Origin: Clostridiales bacterium
GTDB lineage: Bacteria > Bacillota > Clostridia > Christensenellales > CAG-138
Direction: 5' to 3'
NCBI GenBank assembly: GCA_031270585.1
Contig: JAISXK010000106.1
Location: 1-29,820 of the forward strand
Length of the DNA: 29,820 nucleotides
Position 1 is the first letter of the stretch. Each line of letters starts with the position of its first letter. The notes beneath the pieces were generated by a model. That model had not been told where the DNA came from. It ran no database searches and saw nothing but the letters and a program-made list of their open reading frames with translations. Made by a program: the position numbers and the translations under genes. Shown here piece after piece: positions 1-8,331 of the stretch.

Positions 1-218
1 CCTGCAAGCGGTTTCCAAAACCTGTGCAGCCCCGCCAGCTGCCGCAGCATGGCTTTGTCGCTTACGGTTACAAACTGCCACGCGCGCGTATTGTGCGCGC
101 TTGGCGCGAACATACCCGCGCGCAATATGGTGCGTATCTGTTCTTCCGTGACAGGCGCGTCATCAAAGTTGCGCACGCTGCGCCGTGTGGTGATCACGTT
201 TAAAATAGCCTGTTGCAT
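1..218 (-). CDS. Nitroreductase family protein (N-terminal part, cut by window edge)
   Basis: Reading the minus strand from the ATG at 218 gives 72 residues that run off the window. The opening, MQQAILNVITTRRSVRNFDD, is followed by a PVTEEQIRTIL helix and then APSAHNTRAWQF. The RRSVRxF element followed by APSxxNxxxW is the N-terminal signature of the FMN-binding nitroreductase fold, where the Arg and Ser side chains contact the FMN phosphate. Family members reduce nitro groups, quinones or other substrates with NAD(P)H; the substrate cannot be told from this part. The start is supported by a GGAGGG ribosome site 4 nt upstream. It lies 45 bp downstream of dnaB on the same strand and could be co-transcribed with it. 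The C-terminal two thirds are outside the window. Confidence 0.8.
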   Translation of the reverse strand, partial: MQQAILNVITTRRSVRNFDDAPVTEEQIRTILRAGMFAPSAHNTRAWQFVTVSDKAMLRQLAGLHRFWKPLA

Positions 219-263
219 GGTACCCTCCTTCATGTCTGTATCATTCGTATATTGTCAGCATGC

Positions 264-1598
264 TCAATAGTCATAGGCGTATGAGAGATTATCAAACTTG
301 GTATACTCGCCCAGCCAGCACAGCTTCACCGTACCGATAGGGCCGTTACGGTGCTTGGCGATTATAATTTCGGCCACATTGTCGGCTTCATCGTCATACA
401 CCTGCTCGCGGTAAAGCAACATGACAATATCGGCGTCCTGCTCTATTGCCCCGCTCTCGCGAAGGTCGGAAAGCATGGGGCGATGGTCGTCCTTGCGCTG
501 CTCCGGAGCGCGCGAAAGCTGAGAGAGCAACACGATAGGCACATCAAGTTCGCGGGCCAGTATTTTCGTGGAGCGCGTAATCTCCGAAACCTCCTGCTGG
601 CGGTTTTCGGATTTTCCCGAAGCGCGCATCAGTTGCAAGTAATCGATCACGATTAAGTCCAAGCCGTGCCGCGCCTTGAGCCTGCGACATTTGCTGCGTA
701 TGGCGGGTACGGATGCGTTGGGGTTATCGTCAATAAACAGTTTACTTTTTTCAAAGTTCTCAAGCTGTAGCGCTATGCTCACGGTTTCCTCGTTATCGAG
801 CCTGCCCGTGAGTATGCGCTGTAAATCCACATGCGCCTCGGTGCTAAACATGCGCATGATGAGCTGCTCCTTGGCCATTTCCAGCGAGAATATGGCAACC
901 GTCCGCCCCTCCCTCAGGGCGGCGTGCTGCGCAATGTTGATGGCAAAGCTGGTTTTACCCATGGTAGGGCGGCCCGCGATAATAATCAGATCCGATTTTT
1001 TAAGGCCCGATGTTTTAGAGTCCAAATCGATAAAGCCTGTGGGTACGCCGGTCACACGGCCGCTGTTTTTTTGCAGCGCTTCCACTTGGGTGTAGGCGTC
1101 CACGAGCAGTGATTGTATGGGCACGAGCGTGTCGTCGTTTTTGCTGATGGTGATATCGTATATGCGGCGTTCGGCGTCGTTAAGCATCTGCTCGATTTCG
1201 ATTTCGGTGCTCATGCCGTCACGCGCAATGGCGTTGCCGGCGTTTATAAGTCGCCTTTGCAGCGAGCGTTCCCGCACCACTTTGCTATATTGGCCCACAT
1301 TCGCTGCGGTATAGGTTTGCATCAGCAGCTCGCTCAGGTAGCCGGCGCCGCCAACTGCGCGCAGTTGGCCTAAGCGATCCAATTCGGCCAGTAGCGTTAC
1401 GCTGTCTACAGGCGCGCCTTTTTCGCGCATAGCGAACATGCACGCGAATATTTGCTGATTGGCAGGGTCAAAAAAATCCTGCGCCTGTAACTGTTCCACA
1501 CATAAATCCTGCGCCGCTTCATCCAGCAGCATACTACCCAGCACAGATATTTCCGCCGGCAAACTATGCGGGGATACACCCCTTTCCTGGATTTCCAT
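264..1598 (-). CDS. dnaB: Replicative DNA helicase DnaB (DnaC in Bacillus)
   Basis: Hexameric 5'-3' helicase that unwinds DNA at the replication fork and interacts with primase. The 444-residue product has normal length. Residues 10-115 form the helical N-terminal DnaB domain, starting with SLPAEISVLGSML. The RecA-like C-terminal ATPase domain starts near residue 180 with TGVPTGFIDLD. Walker A is GRPTMGKTS at 209-217, the Walker B strand is LIVIDYLQLM, and a RQQEVSEITRSTK DNA-binding motif follows. The C-terminal KHRNGPIGTVKL is typical. No intein is present. The start has GGGAGG 7 nt upstream. It follows rplI by 77 bp in the conserved yybS-gdpP-rplI-dnaB order, which supports the assignment. 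Nothing unusual was seen. Confidence 0.98.
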   Translation of the reverse strand: MEIQERGVSPHSLPAEISVLGSMLLDEAAQDLCVEQLQAQDFFDPANQQIFACMFAMREKGAPVDSVTLLAELDRLGQLRAVGGAGYLSELLMQTYTAANVGQYSKVVRERSLQRRLINAGNAIARDGMSTEIEIEQMLNDAERRIYDITISKNDDTLVPIQSLLVDAYTQVEALQKNSGRVTGVPTGFIDLDSKTSGLKKSDLIIIAGRPTMGKTSFAINIAQHAALREGRTVAIFSLEMAKEQLIMRMFSTEAHVDLQRILTGRLDNEETVSIALQLENFEKSKLFIDDNPNASVPAIRSKCRRLKARHGLDLIVIDYLQLMRASGKSENRQQEVSEITRSTKILARELDVPIVLLSQLSRAPEQRKDDHRPMLSDLRESGAIEQDADIVMLLYREQVYDDEADNVAEIIIAKHRNGPIGTVKLCWLGEYTKFDNLSYAYDY

Positions 1599-1675
1599 CT
1601 ATACCTCCCGTATGACAATATGGCATCGCCGCTTTTCTTTAAAGCTGCGGCATTTCTATTGCGGCCATGCCACGC

Positions 1676-2122
1676 CTACAGCGGCACCACCTCAAGTGTG
1701 AAGGTGGTATCGGTGTTCTCATAAAGCCGCGCGGTAACGCTCTGCCGGCCAAGTGAGCGTATGGGTTCCGCCAGCATGATCTTTTTTCTGTCGATTGTAA
1801 CCTGATACTGTTCCTGTAGCGCGGTTGCGATCTCTTTTGATGTGATGGACCCAAAAAGTTTGCCGTTTTCGCCCACATTGGCAAAGACCCGCACAATAAC
1901 GCCCGAAAGGCGTTTTGCAAGCGCGCGCGCATCCTGCCCGGCTTGGAACTTTTTATGCACCGCCGCCGATTTTTTGATGTTGGCCGCGTTGATACTCGCG
2001 GCGTCCGCAGGGGAAGCCAGCTTGCGCGGCAATAAAAAGTTGCGCGCGTAGCCGTCGCTCACCTCTACGATTTGCCCCTGTTTTCCTGTTCCCTTTACGT
2101 CCTGTTCCAATAAAACCTTCAT
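1676..2122 (-). CDS. rplI: 50S ribosomal protein L9
   Basis: Structural protein of the large ribosomal subunit, bound to 23S rRNA near the L1 stalk. The 148-residue product is the standard length. The N-terminal domain MKVLLEQDVKGTGKQGQ with VSDGYARNFLLP (residues 22-33) is the L9 signature. It is followed by the long connecting helix (about 40-75) and a C-terminal domain containing GKLFGSITSKEIA. The start is fixed by AAAGGGGG about 7 nt upstream. It sits 16 bp after gdpP and is followed by dnaB, the usual order in Bacillota, so the four genes are probably one transcript from the promoter at 5141-5169. Confidence 0.98.
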   Translation of the reverse strand: MKVLLEQDVKGTGKQGQIVEVSDGYARNFLLPRKLASPADAASINAANIKKSAAVHKKFQAGQDARALAKRLSGVIVRVFANVGENGKLFGSITSKEIATALQEQYQVTIDRKKIMLAEPIRSLGRQSVTARLYENTDTTFTLEVVPL

Positions 2123-2138
2123 AGCGGCCCCCTTTCGC

Positions 2139-4085
2139 TCAATCCTTCTTATCCATTTCTTTGATATATCTTAAAATTGTGGTCTTTACCACCTCCGCCG
2201 CCTCGTCTATGGTTTTGTTGCTGATCTGCGCGCCGGCCATCGTCAAATGTCCGCCGCCACCTATGCGTTCCAGAGCGATCTGCACGTTAATACGGCCCAG
2301 CGAGCGCCCGCTCACGTTTATCTCGCCGTTTTGCATGCCCAGCACAAACGCCGCGTCGATACCGCGTATGCCTACCAGATCGTCCGCAGCCTGCGCCGTG
2401 ATAAGCGGCGCCTGTGCTGCGTGCGAGGGGCAAACCGCCAGTGCCACGCCGGGGGATATGATAGTGGCGTTCTTTACGGTATCCACCCTGTCGGCGTAGG
2501 TTTCCCTGTCGTCCTGAAACATCCGCTTCACCATGCCGATATCCGCGCCGTGCTGGCGCAGGTATGCGGCGGCTTCAAACGTGCGCGCGCCCACATTGAA
2601 CGCAAAGTGCTTGGTATCTACCGTGACGCCGGCCAGCAGCATGGAACATTCAAATGCCGTGGGGCGTATTTTATCATCGAAATACTGTATGGTTTCCGTA
2701 ACCATTTCCGAGGTTGACGACGCCCGCGCGTCAAGATAATTTAGCGTGGATGTATCGATATAATCGGCGCTGCGCCTGTGATGGTCTATCAACACAATCC
2801 TGCCCGCGCGCTCCAAAAGATCCGGCGCGATGGTGGATGAAGAGCGTTGCGTATCCACCACCACCAGCACCGAGCCTTGATGCAGCAGGCCGCGCGCGGC
2901 TTCGGGGCTTACAAAGGCTTCGGCATACACGGGGTTGGCGCGCATGGCGTCAACCGCCTGCTGTATGGTGGGGTTAACCTGATCCAGCACAATATGCGCG
3001 CGGCAACCTATGTGCGTGGCACAGCGCATCACGCCCAAGGCCGCGCCTATGCAGTCCATATCAGGCTGTTTATGGCCCATAATACATAGTTCGGCCGCGT
3101 TTTCCATCAGCTGATGCAGCGCCTTGGCAAACAGGCGTGTGCGCACACGGGAATGTCCGCTTTCACGTTGTTTGCGGCCCCCAAAAAATTTATAATTCGC
3201 TCCGTTCTTTACCACCGCCTGGTCGCCGCCACGGCCCAGCGCAAGCTCCATGGCCTGCCTGGCGTCGCTATCCGCCTGCTGTATGCGCGAAGAAGCGCCC
3301 ACCGCGATGGAAAGCGTAACCGTCTGGTCAACGCCGGTGTCCAGTTTGTGCGCCTGCTCCAAAAGGGTAAAGCGCTCGCTTTCCAGTCGTTCCAGATACT
3401 GCGCCTCAAATATCACGATAAAGCGGCCGCTATCATAACGGCGGTATATGCCGTTGATGCGCGTGGTCATATCCGCAACCAGACTTTCTACCTGAGTTAA
3501 AAGCGTATTGCGGTAAAACTGCAAATCGGCGCTGAGCTCTTCGTAATTATCCACATATATCAGCGCCACGCGCGGCGTCTGTTCCTCATAAAGCCGCCGG
3601 TAATGCCAAGCTTCGTTGCGGTTAATCCAATATTGAAACAATAGCTCGCGCGTGCCGTCCCCGCGTTCCACCGGCATATTGATAACCTGGTACGCGCCGC
3701 CGTTGTATTCCATGGTGGTCGTCTGCGCGGCTTGTTTGGGTTGGCAGGCCGCCGGCAGCGTTTTGATATCTATGCCGTCGTATAGTTTTTCCATGGCCTG
3801 ATTGCGCCAGAGTATGCGTCCGCTTGCGTAGTAGAGCATGCAGGGTACGTTTACTTGCGTGATGATTTTGCCTGCCGCCGAAGAGTTTTGGTCGATAATG
3901 CGATCCTGCAGCTTTTTAAGGTTTTTGAACCAATCCGAAAGCAGAATAAAGCTGACCAGGCTTACAACCAGTGTGCACACAGCGGCGACAATGCCCGCCA
4001 CCCGTAAAAAGTATGCCAAAACGCCGCTGATGATTGCGCACAGTATGATCAAGGGTATAAGCTTGCGTTGGGGCGGTTTATACAT
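2139..4085 (-). CDS. gdpP: GdpP-type cyclic-di-AMP phosphodiesterase (DHH/DHHA1, degenerate GGDEF)
   Basis: Membrane-bound enzyme that hydrolyses c-di-AMP to pApA and so influences cell-wall, potassium and beta-lactam responses. The 648 residues match the family length. There are two membrane helices at about 10-50, a PAS-like region at about 75-160, and a degenerate GGDEF domain at about 170-300 with YRRYDSGRF in place of the usual signature. The DHH domain follows with GHKQPDMDCIGAALG (H338, D342, D344) and IDHHRR (D434-H436). The C-terminal DHHA1 domain has GGGGHLTMAGA. The metal-binding residues I expect are present, so it should be active. It is flanked by DUF2232 and rplI as in Bacillus (yybS-yybT-rplI). 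The ribosome site is a somewhat distant AGAGGA. Confidence 0.95.
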   Translation of the reverse strand: MYKPPQRKLIPLIILCAIISGVLAYFLRVAGIVAAVCTLVVSLVSFILLSDWFKNLKKLQDRIIDQNSSAAGKIITQVNVPCMLYYASGRILWRNQAMEKLYDGIDIKTLPAACQPKQAAQTTTMEYNGGAYQVINMPVERGDGTRELLFQYWINRNEAWHYRRLYEEQTPRVALIYVDNYEELSADLQFYRNTLLTQVESLVADMTTRINGIYRRYDSGRFIVIFEAQYLERLESERFTLLEQAHKLDTGVDQTVTLSIAVGASSRIQQADSDARQAMELALGRGGDQAVVKNGANYKFFGGRKQRESGHSRVRTRLFAKALHQLMENAAELCIMGHKQPDMDCIGAALGVMRCATHIGCRAHIVLDQVNPTIQQAVDAMRANPVYAEAFVSPEAARGLLHQGSVLVVVDTQRSSSTIAPDLLERAGRIVLIDHHRRSADYIDTSTLNYLDARASSTSEMVTETIQYFDDKIRPTAFECSMLLAGVTVDTKHFAFNVGARTFEAAAYLRQHGADIGMVKRMFQDDRETYADRVDTVKNATIISPGVALAVCPSHAAQAPLITAQAADDLVGIRGIDAAFVLGMQNGEINVSGRSLGRINVQIALERIGGGGHLTMAGAQISNKTIDEAAEVVKTTILRYIKEMDKKD

Positions 4086-4105
4086 TGCGTTGCAATCCTC
4101 TTCCT

Positions 4106-5101
4106 TTATTTCCTGGCATCTGTTTCTATAATACGTCTGCGCATATGAAAGACCTGTTCCGCCACGCCGAATAAGATGAGCGCAAGCGCCGCCATAGGCA
4201 GGCCCGTGGGCAGAAGGAACACCATCAGTAGCGACAGCGCAAGCAAAAGCGTGCCTCGTTTGCCCCGCCTGCGCCTCGTAAAAAAGAAAAGCGCCAGCCC
4301 CTGCACCATAAAGGGTATCGCAATCACCATGCCGATAGCGCCGTTGATGGCGGGCGCCGCAGTTAAGTGCAGCGCGTTTACGGCGACGATCCCCGCCGCC
4401 AGAACGAGCGTTCCCGTTACAAAGCTTTTAGGTAGTTGCCAGTGGGAAAGCGGACGCATAGGCTTTACGTGTGCAGCACGGTTTTTGCACATTTTTTGAA
4501 AAACCACGATGTTAACAAGCCCGCCCACTGCGGCAAGCGCGCAGATGATAGCAGGCATTACCGTGGGGATCTCTTTGATCGCCCGGTTTAAGAGCCGTTC
4601 CACCTCGGGCATATCGATCTCAAGCGTTGCGTACATCAGTTCAAAGGTTTCCATAAAGGCGGGCATATACCCGTAAAACAGCGATTGTAAATCATGAAAG
4701 GCAGATTGTCCACTGGTCAGGTTATATATATTCAACGCGCCATAAAAGCAAAACGCAAGCAGCGCCGCGCACAGCATGGCAATGTCAAAGTAAGCGGCCT
4801 TGCGCCTGCCTGCCACAAAGATTGCCGCCGCCAGAGGGATTGCGGCAAAGTAAAACAAAAGCGGCAAAAGCTTCGCGCCCATACTCCAATAAAACACGGC
4901 GCCTGCCGCATATAAAACCAGCGATATAGAGAAACGAAGCGTGCCGTGGCAGGTGAGCAGGTAAGCAAACACGCCCGGAAGGAAGAGCAGCCCCAACGGC
5001 GCACCGGCAAACAGCGCTCCAATCAGCCCTGCGCCCAAGGCCAAGCCTGTTGAAGGCGGCTTAAGTTTATTTTCCACCTGTAGTATTTCGGTTTTTTGCA
5101 T
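4106..5101 (-). CDS. DUF2232 (YybS-like) multi-pass membrane protein
   Basis: The 331-residue product starts at the ATG at 5101, with GAGGA just upstream. A longer open frame exists on this strand up to 5305, but it overlaps the end of rmuC and its extra 68 residues (rich in Cys and Trp) do not look like protein. After a short hydrophilic start (MQKTEILQVENKLKPPS) come about eight hydrophobic segments. Glu/Asp-rich residues occur between segments 4 and 5 (MPEVERLLNRAIKEIP), and the tail is basic. This arrangement and the position directly upstream of gdpP match YybS/DUF2232. The molecular role of the family is not established; a substrate-binding membrane component has been suggested. Confidence in the family rests on topology plus synteny. 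Confidence 0.85.
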   Translation of the reverse strand: MQKTEILQVENKLKPPSTGLALGAGLIGALFAGAPLGLLFLPGVFAYLLTCHGTLRFSISLVLYAAGAVFYWSMGAKLLPLLFYFAAIPLAAAIFVAGRRKAAYFDIAMLCAALLAFCFYGALNIYNLTSGQSAFHDLQSLFYGYMPAFMETFELMYATLEIDMPEVERLLNRAIKEIPTVMPAIICALAAVGGLVNIVVFQKMCKNRAAHVKPMRPLSHWQLPKSFVTGTLVLAAGIVAVNALHLTAAPAINGAIGMVIAIPFMVQGLALFFFTRRRRGKRGTLLLALSLLMVFLLPTGLPMAALALILFGVAEQVFHMRRRIIETDARK

Positions 5102-5140
5102 ATATATCCTCGTGTATGACGCATAGCGCCCTATAGCTTT

Positions 5141-5169
5141 ATTGTAATCCAGTTTGAGATAGAGAGCAA
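5141..5169 (-). promoter_or_regulatory. Putative sigma-A promoter for the DUF2232-gdpP-rplI-dnaB operon
   Basis: On the minus strand TTGCTC (5169-5164) is followed by a 17-nt spacer and TACAAT (5146-5141), about 40 bp before the DUF2232 start codon. Spacing is optimal and both boxes are close to consensus. It lies in the 112-bp gap after rmuC, so the operon may start here even though rmuC is upstream on the same strand. Confidence 0.55.
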
Positions 5170-5213
5170 CCAAAAGCGCGTTATCTGCGCGCGCCATACT
5201 TATGGCCGGGTAC

Positions 5214-6575
5214 TTATGATTGCATATCCATCTCATCCAGCATATCCAGTTGCATGCCGGGTTCCGGCAATTCATCCGTGCCGGAAGCCGGTATTTGCCC
5301 CACATTGCGCAAGTTGCGTTGTATGGCTCTGGTTCTTACGCCCACCAGGGTTTCCAATTCATCGCTGGCCTGGTGCAACCGCCTTTGCGTACTGGAAAGT
5401 ATAGTGCCAAACTTATCGAACTCGGCCTTCACTTTGCCCAGCACATCCCACACCTGGCTGGAATACTTTTGTATGGCCAGCGTCTTAAATCCCATCTGAA
5501 AGCTGTTTAAAAGCGCGGCCATGGTGGTGGGTCCGGCGATGGTTATCTTGTACTCCCGCTGCAGTTGCTCTACAAGTCCCGCGCGCACTACCTCCGCGTA
5601 CAATCCCTCTATGGGCAAAAACATGATGGCAAATTCGGTGGTGTAGGGTGGCTCTATGTATTTGTCGTGTATCAGTTTGGCGGCGTTGCGTATGGCGCGC
5701 TTCACCTGCGCCGCTGCTTCGTCAATTTCCGCTTTGTCGCCGCGGTCATAAGCATCCGTCAGCGCGGCGTATACATCGGCGGGAAACTTCGCGTCGATTG
5801 GCAGGTATACGTATTCGTCGTTGTTTCCGGGCAGTTTGATGGCGTATTCTACCCGTTCGGGGCCATTCTTTACGGCGACATTCTCTTCGTATTGCTCGCG
5901 CGCCATCATTTGCTCCAGTATTGCGCCAAGCTGCACCTCGCCCAGAACGCCGCGCGTTTTTACGTTGGAGAGTATCTTTTTCAAATCCCCCACGCCGGCC
6001 GCCAGCGTTTGCATTTCGCCAAGGCCCTTGTATACCTGCTCCAGCCGTTCGCTTACCAGCGTGAAAGATTTGCTGATGCGCTCCTCCAGCGTTTTTTGCA
6101 GCTTTTCATCCACGGTGGCGCGCATCTCGTCAAGCTTCTTGCCGTTCTCCACGCGCATGTCGCCAAGGCTCGTGTTAATTGTTTGGCGTATGCTTTCCAG
6201 CTTTTGCTCGTTTTCTAACGCGTAGTTGGAAAGCCGCCTGTTCATGGCGCCCAACTGGTCGTTAACGGTCGTTTGCAGATCGGTCGTTCTTTGCGTCAGA
6301 TGCTGCGAAAGCTCGCGTAGCCTAACCTCTTGTGATTTAAAATATTGCTCCTGCGTCATGGTCAAAAGCTTGGCGTAATCGCCAAAGCTGTTTTTGATAT
6401 CGGATTGCATATCGAGCCTTGTCTTTTCAAGATCAAGCCGGATGGCGGAGGTAAGCCGGAGAAAGTCACGCTCACCCGTAGCGCCGGTTTTGCGCGTTTG
6501 CAAAATCAAGCCTACGATTTGCAATATCGCTGTCATAACGATAGCCACAAGCAGTACCAGGTATTGATGATCCAT
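5214..6575 (-). CDS. rmuC: RmuC family protein (DNA recombination/genome stability)
   Basis: The 453-residue product begins with one membrane helix (about 5-26, YLVLLVAIVMTAILQIVGLI). A long coiled-coil segment follows (about 35-200, many Leu/Glu/Gln heptads, LRELSQHLTQRTTDLQTTV). The C-terminal RmuC domain (about 200-405) contains GVLGEVQLGAILEQM, PIDAKFPADVY and IMFLPIEGLY. In E. coli, rmuC affects inversion at short inverted repeats, and a nuclease-like fold related to restriction endonucleases is proposed; the reaction is not known. The length fits the family. The start has AAAGGA about 9 nt upstream. The gene lies between degV and the DUF2232 operon. Confidence 0.93.
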   Translation of the reverse strand: MDHQYLVLLVAIVMTAILQIVGLILQTRKTGATGERDFLRLTSAIRLDLEKTRLDMQSDIKNSFGDYAKLLTMTQEQYFKSQEVRLRELSQHLTQRTTDLQTTVNDQLGAMNRRLSNYALENEQKLESIRQTINTSLGDMRVENGKKLDEMRATVDEKLQKTLEERISKSFTLVSERLEQVYKGLGEMQTLAAGVGDLKKILSNVKTRGVLGEVQLGAILEQMMAREQYEENVAVKNGPERVEYAIKLPGNNDEYVYLPIDAKFPADVYAALTDAYDRGDKAEIDEAAAQVKRAIRNAAKLIHDKYIEPPYTTEFAIMFLPIEGLYAEVVRAGLVEQLQREYKITIAGPTTMAALLNSFQMGFKTLAIQKYSSQVWDVLGKVKAEFDKFGTILSSTQRRLHQASDELETLVGVRTRAIQRNLRNVGQIPASGTDELPEPGMQLDMLDEMDMQS

Positions 6576-6641
6576 ATTTTATATCCTTTAAAGATTTTTT
6601 ACGCCGAATATATAGCGGCGCTCGTCGGGCGTGTATCGAAC

Positions 6642-6665
6642 AAAAAAGCGCCTTGCGACGCTTTT
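6642..6665 (-). terminator. Rho-independent terminator after degV
   Basis: On the minus strand AAAAGCG - TCGCAAGG - CGCTTTT forms a 7-bp stem with an 8-nt loop and runs into TTTTTT. It lies just past the degV stop codon. Confidence 0.75.
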
Positions 6666-6677
6666 CATGCGAGCTTG

Positions 6678-7553
6678 TTACGCCTGTACGGGTTCTTTGC
6701 CTATAAAAAACAGCGCCAGCGTACCTGGTCCCGCATGCGCGCCGATTACCGCGCCCACCGCGTAGGTATGAACGGGTATATGTGGGAACTTGCTCTTTAC
6801 ATATCCAATCAGAGTATTGACGTCATCCAAACAATCCGCGTGGCTGATGTTGATGATTTTAGCTTTAACCGTATCGATTTTTTCGCAGAGTATTTCAAAG
6901 AGTTTTTTAATGGCCGCGCGGCGTCCCTTTACCTTCGTATAGGGTACGAGCCTGCCGTTTGCGTCCACTCGCATAACGGGCTTTATGCTCAAAAGCGTTG
7001 CAAACAGAGCCGCCGCGCCCGACACGCGCCCGCCCCGCTTCAGATAGGCCAAGTCATCCACCGTAAACCAGTGGTGCAGGTATTGTTTTGTTTCTTCCAC
7101 CTCGTTGTAAAGCGCTTCGAGTTTCATGCCTTCGTTTTTCATTTGCACTGCGTATTCCACAAGCATGCCCTCGCCCGCGCTCGCGCAAAGACTGTCCACA
7201 ATAAAAATTTTGCGTTCGGGGTATTTTTGCAGCAATTGCTCACGGGCGATGGTTCCGGAGTTTATCGTGCCCGAAAGCGCGCTGGAAAAGCCTATATATA
7301 AAATGTCCTCGCCCTCTTGCAGCATAGGTTCCCACATGGTTAAAAAGCTTTCAATCGTCGCCTGTGATGTAACGCCAACCTTGCCCGCCCGCATTCTGTT
7401 GTACAGGTACATGGATGTTTCCATTTTCATGTCGTCCAGTATATCCTTTTCTTCCAGCATAAGGTGCAAACTTACAAAAGGAATGCCAAGCTCCTCCATG
7501 CGTTCCGGCGACAGGTCAACGGCTGAATCCGTGGTGATGCGAAAAGTGCTCAT
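6678..7553 (-). CDS. DegV family fatty-acid-binding protein
   Basis: The 291-residue product starts at the ATG at 7553, which has a GAGGAGG site at ideal spacing; an upstream in-frame start at 7583 is less likely. The N-terminus FRITTDSAVDLSPERMEELG is the DegV opening with the conserved DS. The LMLEEKDILDD stretch, SQATIESFL, and GFSSALSGTINS are also typical. The C-terminal half contains LAYLKRGGRVSGAAALFATLLSIKP-like features. DegV proteins bind a fatty acid between two domains and in Firmicutes (FakB) present it to the FakA kinase. Whether this one pairs with FakA is not shown here, as no fakA is in the window. It has its own promoter at 7587-7615 and terminator. Confidence 0.94.
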   Translation of the reverse strand: MSTFRITTDSAVDLSPERMEELGIPFVSLHLMLEEKDILDDMKMETSMYLYNRMRAGKVGVTSQATIESFLTMWEPMLQEGEDILYIGFSSALSGTINSGTIAREQLLQKYPERKIFIVDSLCASAGEGMLVEYAVQMKNEGMKLEALYNEVEETKQYLHHWFTVDDLAYLKRGGRVSGAAALFATLLSIKPVMRVDANGRLVPYTKVKGRRAAIKKLFEILCEKIDTVKAKIINISHADCLDDVNTLIGYVKSKFPHIPVHTYAVGAVIGAHAGPGTLALFFIGKEPVQA

Positions 7554-7586
7554 CAGAACCTCCTCAATTTTATTTACCCACATACA

Positions 7587-7615
7587 ATTTTATTAGTGTT
7601 CACACGCCTTTGCAA
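7587..7615 (-). promoter_or_regulatory. Putative sigma-A promoter of degV
   Basis: On the minus strand TTGCAA (7615-7610), a 17-nt spacer and TAAAAT (7592-7587), about 35 bp before the degV start codon. Optimal spacing; one mismatch in the -10 box and two in the -35 box. Confidence 0.55.
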
Positions 7616-7687
7616 CAAGGCGAATGCAACAATATCGTGACTTTATAAAGTGCCGCAGTGCATGTACCCTCAATGCTTGTCAACCAT

Positions 7688-7933
7688 CTACTCTTTCAAA
7701 ACAAGCTCCGTTTGACCCTGGTTTAAAGATAGCTCCACACGCAGCACTTTGGGATGCTTTTTATATGCGCTGCGGATCATATTCCTAAGCACGGTGCCGC
7801 GCTGGTAACCGTGTATCACGCGTATGCGGTATACTTCGCCGCCCGCTCTTTTGAGGGCGCTGTCTATAGCCGTTTTTGCCTGGTACGTATTCATCCCATG
7901 TACGTCAAGTTCTGTAATGCCGATTGCGTTCAT
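7688..7933 (-). CDS. Small Smr-domain protein
   Basis: An 81-residue protein that is almost entirely an Smr (small MutS-related) domain. It has LDVHGMNTYQAKTAID (the LDxHG motif at 9-13) and RIRVIHGYQRGTVLRNMI (the HGxGxGxLR-type motif, here HGYQRGTVLR). Smr domains act as nucleic-acid endonucleases in MutS2 and as stand-alone proteins in several lineages. The second motif is slightly divergent (GYQRGT instead of GxGxG). There is no MutS2 N-terminal part nearby, so this is a stand-alone copy. The ribosome site is weak. The cellular role cannot be stated from the sequence. Confidence 0.82.
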   Translation of the reverse strand: MNAIGITELDVHGMNTYQAKTAIDSALKRAGGEVYRIRVIHGYQRGTVLRNMIRSAYKKHPKVLRVELSLNQGQTELVLKE

Positions 7934-8331
7934 AATTCTATCATACTATAAACGGGCGGCCCGCGCACCTAACAGCAGCATTATTTATGTATATTCTGTT
8001 AACATTTCGGGCGTGCCGCGCAAAGGTTTGCCAATATATGCCGTACAGCGGCGGCATAAGTATGCATACCCTATTTATCCCACGGGATATTGTGTCATAA
8101 AAACGAGAAAAAACGACGGAAACGCTTAATAATGTATAATTATACATACTATAATTCGCCAAAAGATGTGTGCGGTAAGGTTCATTTTTATGCGATAAGC
8201 GGTAAAAAATGACTAAAACAAGGGTTTATCAAAAGCAATACGTTTGCTTGACGGCCAACATATCGATCCGCTAGTATCTATATACATTGCATAAGCATGA
8301 ATAATACCAAGGAAGGAACAAAGAAGGGATA
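7934..8331. other. 398-bp intergenic region with a perfect 16-bp palindrome
   Basis: This AT-rich divergent region separates smr (minus) from the surface protein (plus). ATGTATAA directly followed by TTATACAT (8132-8147) is a perfect palindrome, and TATAAT follows at 8150-8155. Closer to the surface protein gene, TTGACG (8248-8253) with an 18-nt spacer and TAGTAT (8272-8277) could be its promoter. A 73-codon open frame on the minus strand (7941-8162) looks non-coding. No known riboswitch motif was recognised. Confidence 0.5.
8248..8277 (+). promoter_or_regulatory. Putative promoter of the wall-anchored protein gene
   Basis: TTGACG, 18-nt spacer, TAGTAT, ending 54 bp before the start codon at 8332. 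The -35 box has one mismatch; the -10 box has two. Confidence 0.4.

Noticed and set aside
5102..5305. N-terminal extension of the DUF2232 gene to 5305
   Set aside because: It overlaps the end of rmuC, lacks a ribosome site and contains the operon promoter; the ATG at 5101 has GAGGA.
5565..6218. 217-codon plus-strand frame
   Set aside because: Antisense shadow of rmuC; Tyr/Val/His-rich composition typical of reverse frames.
7941..8162. 73-codon minus-strand frame
   Set aside because: No ribosome site, unlikely composition, and it contains the palindrome and AT-rich promoter-like DNA.
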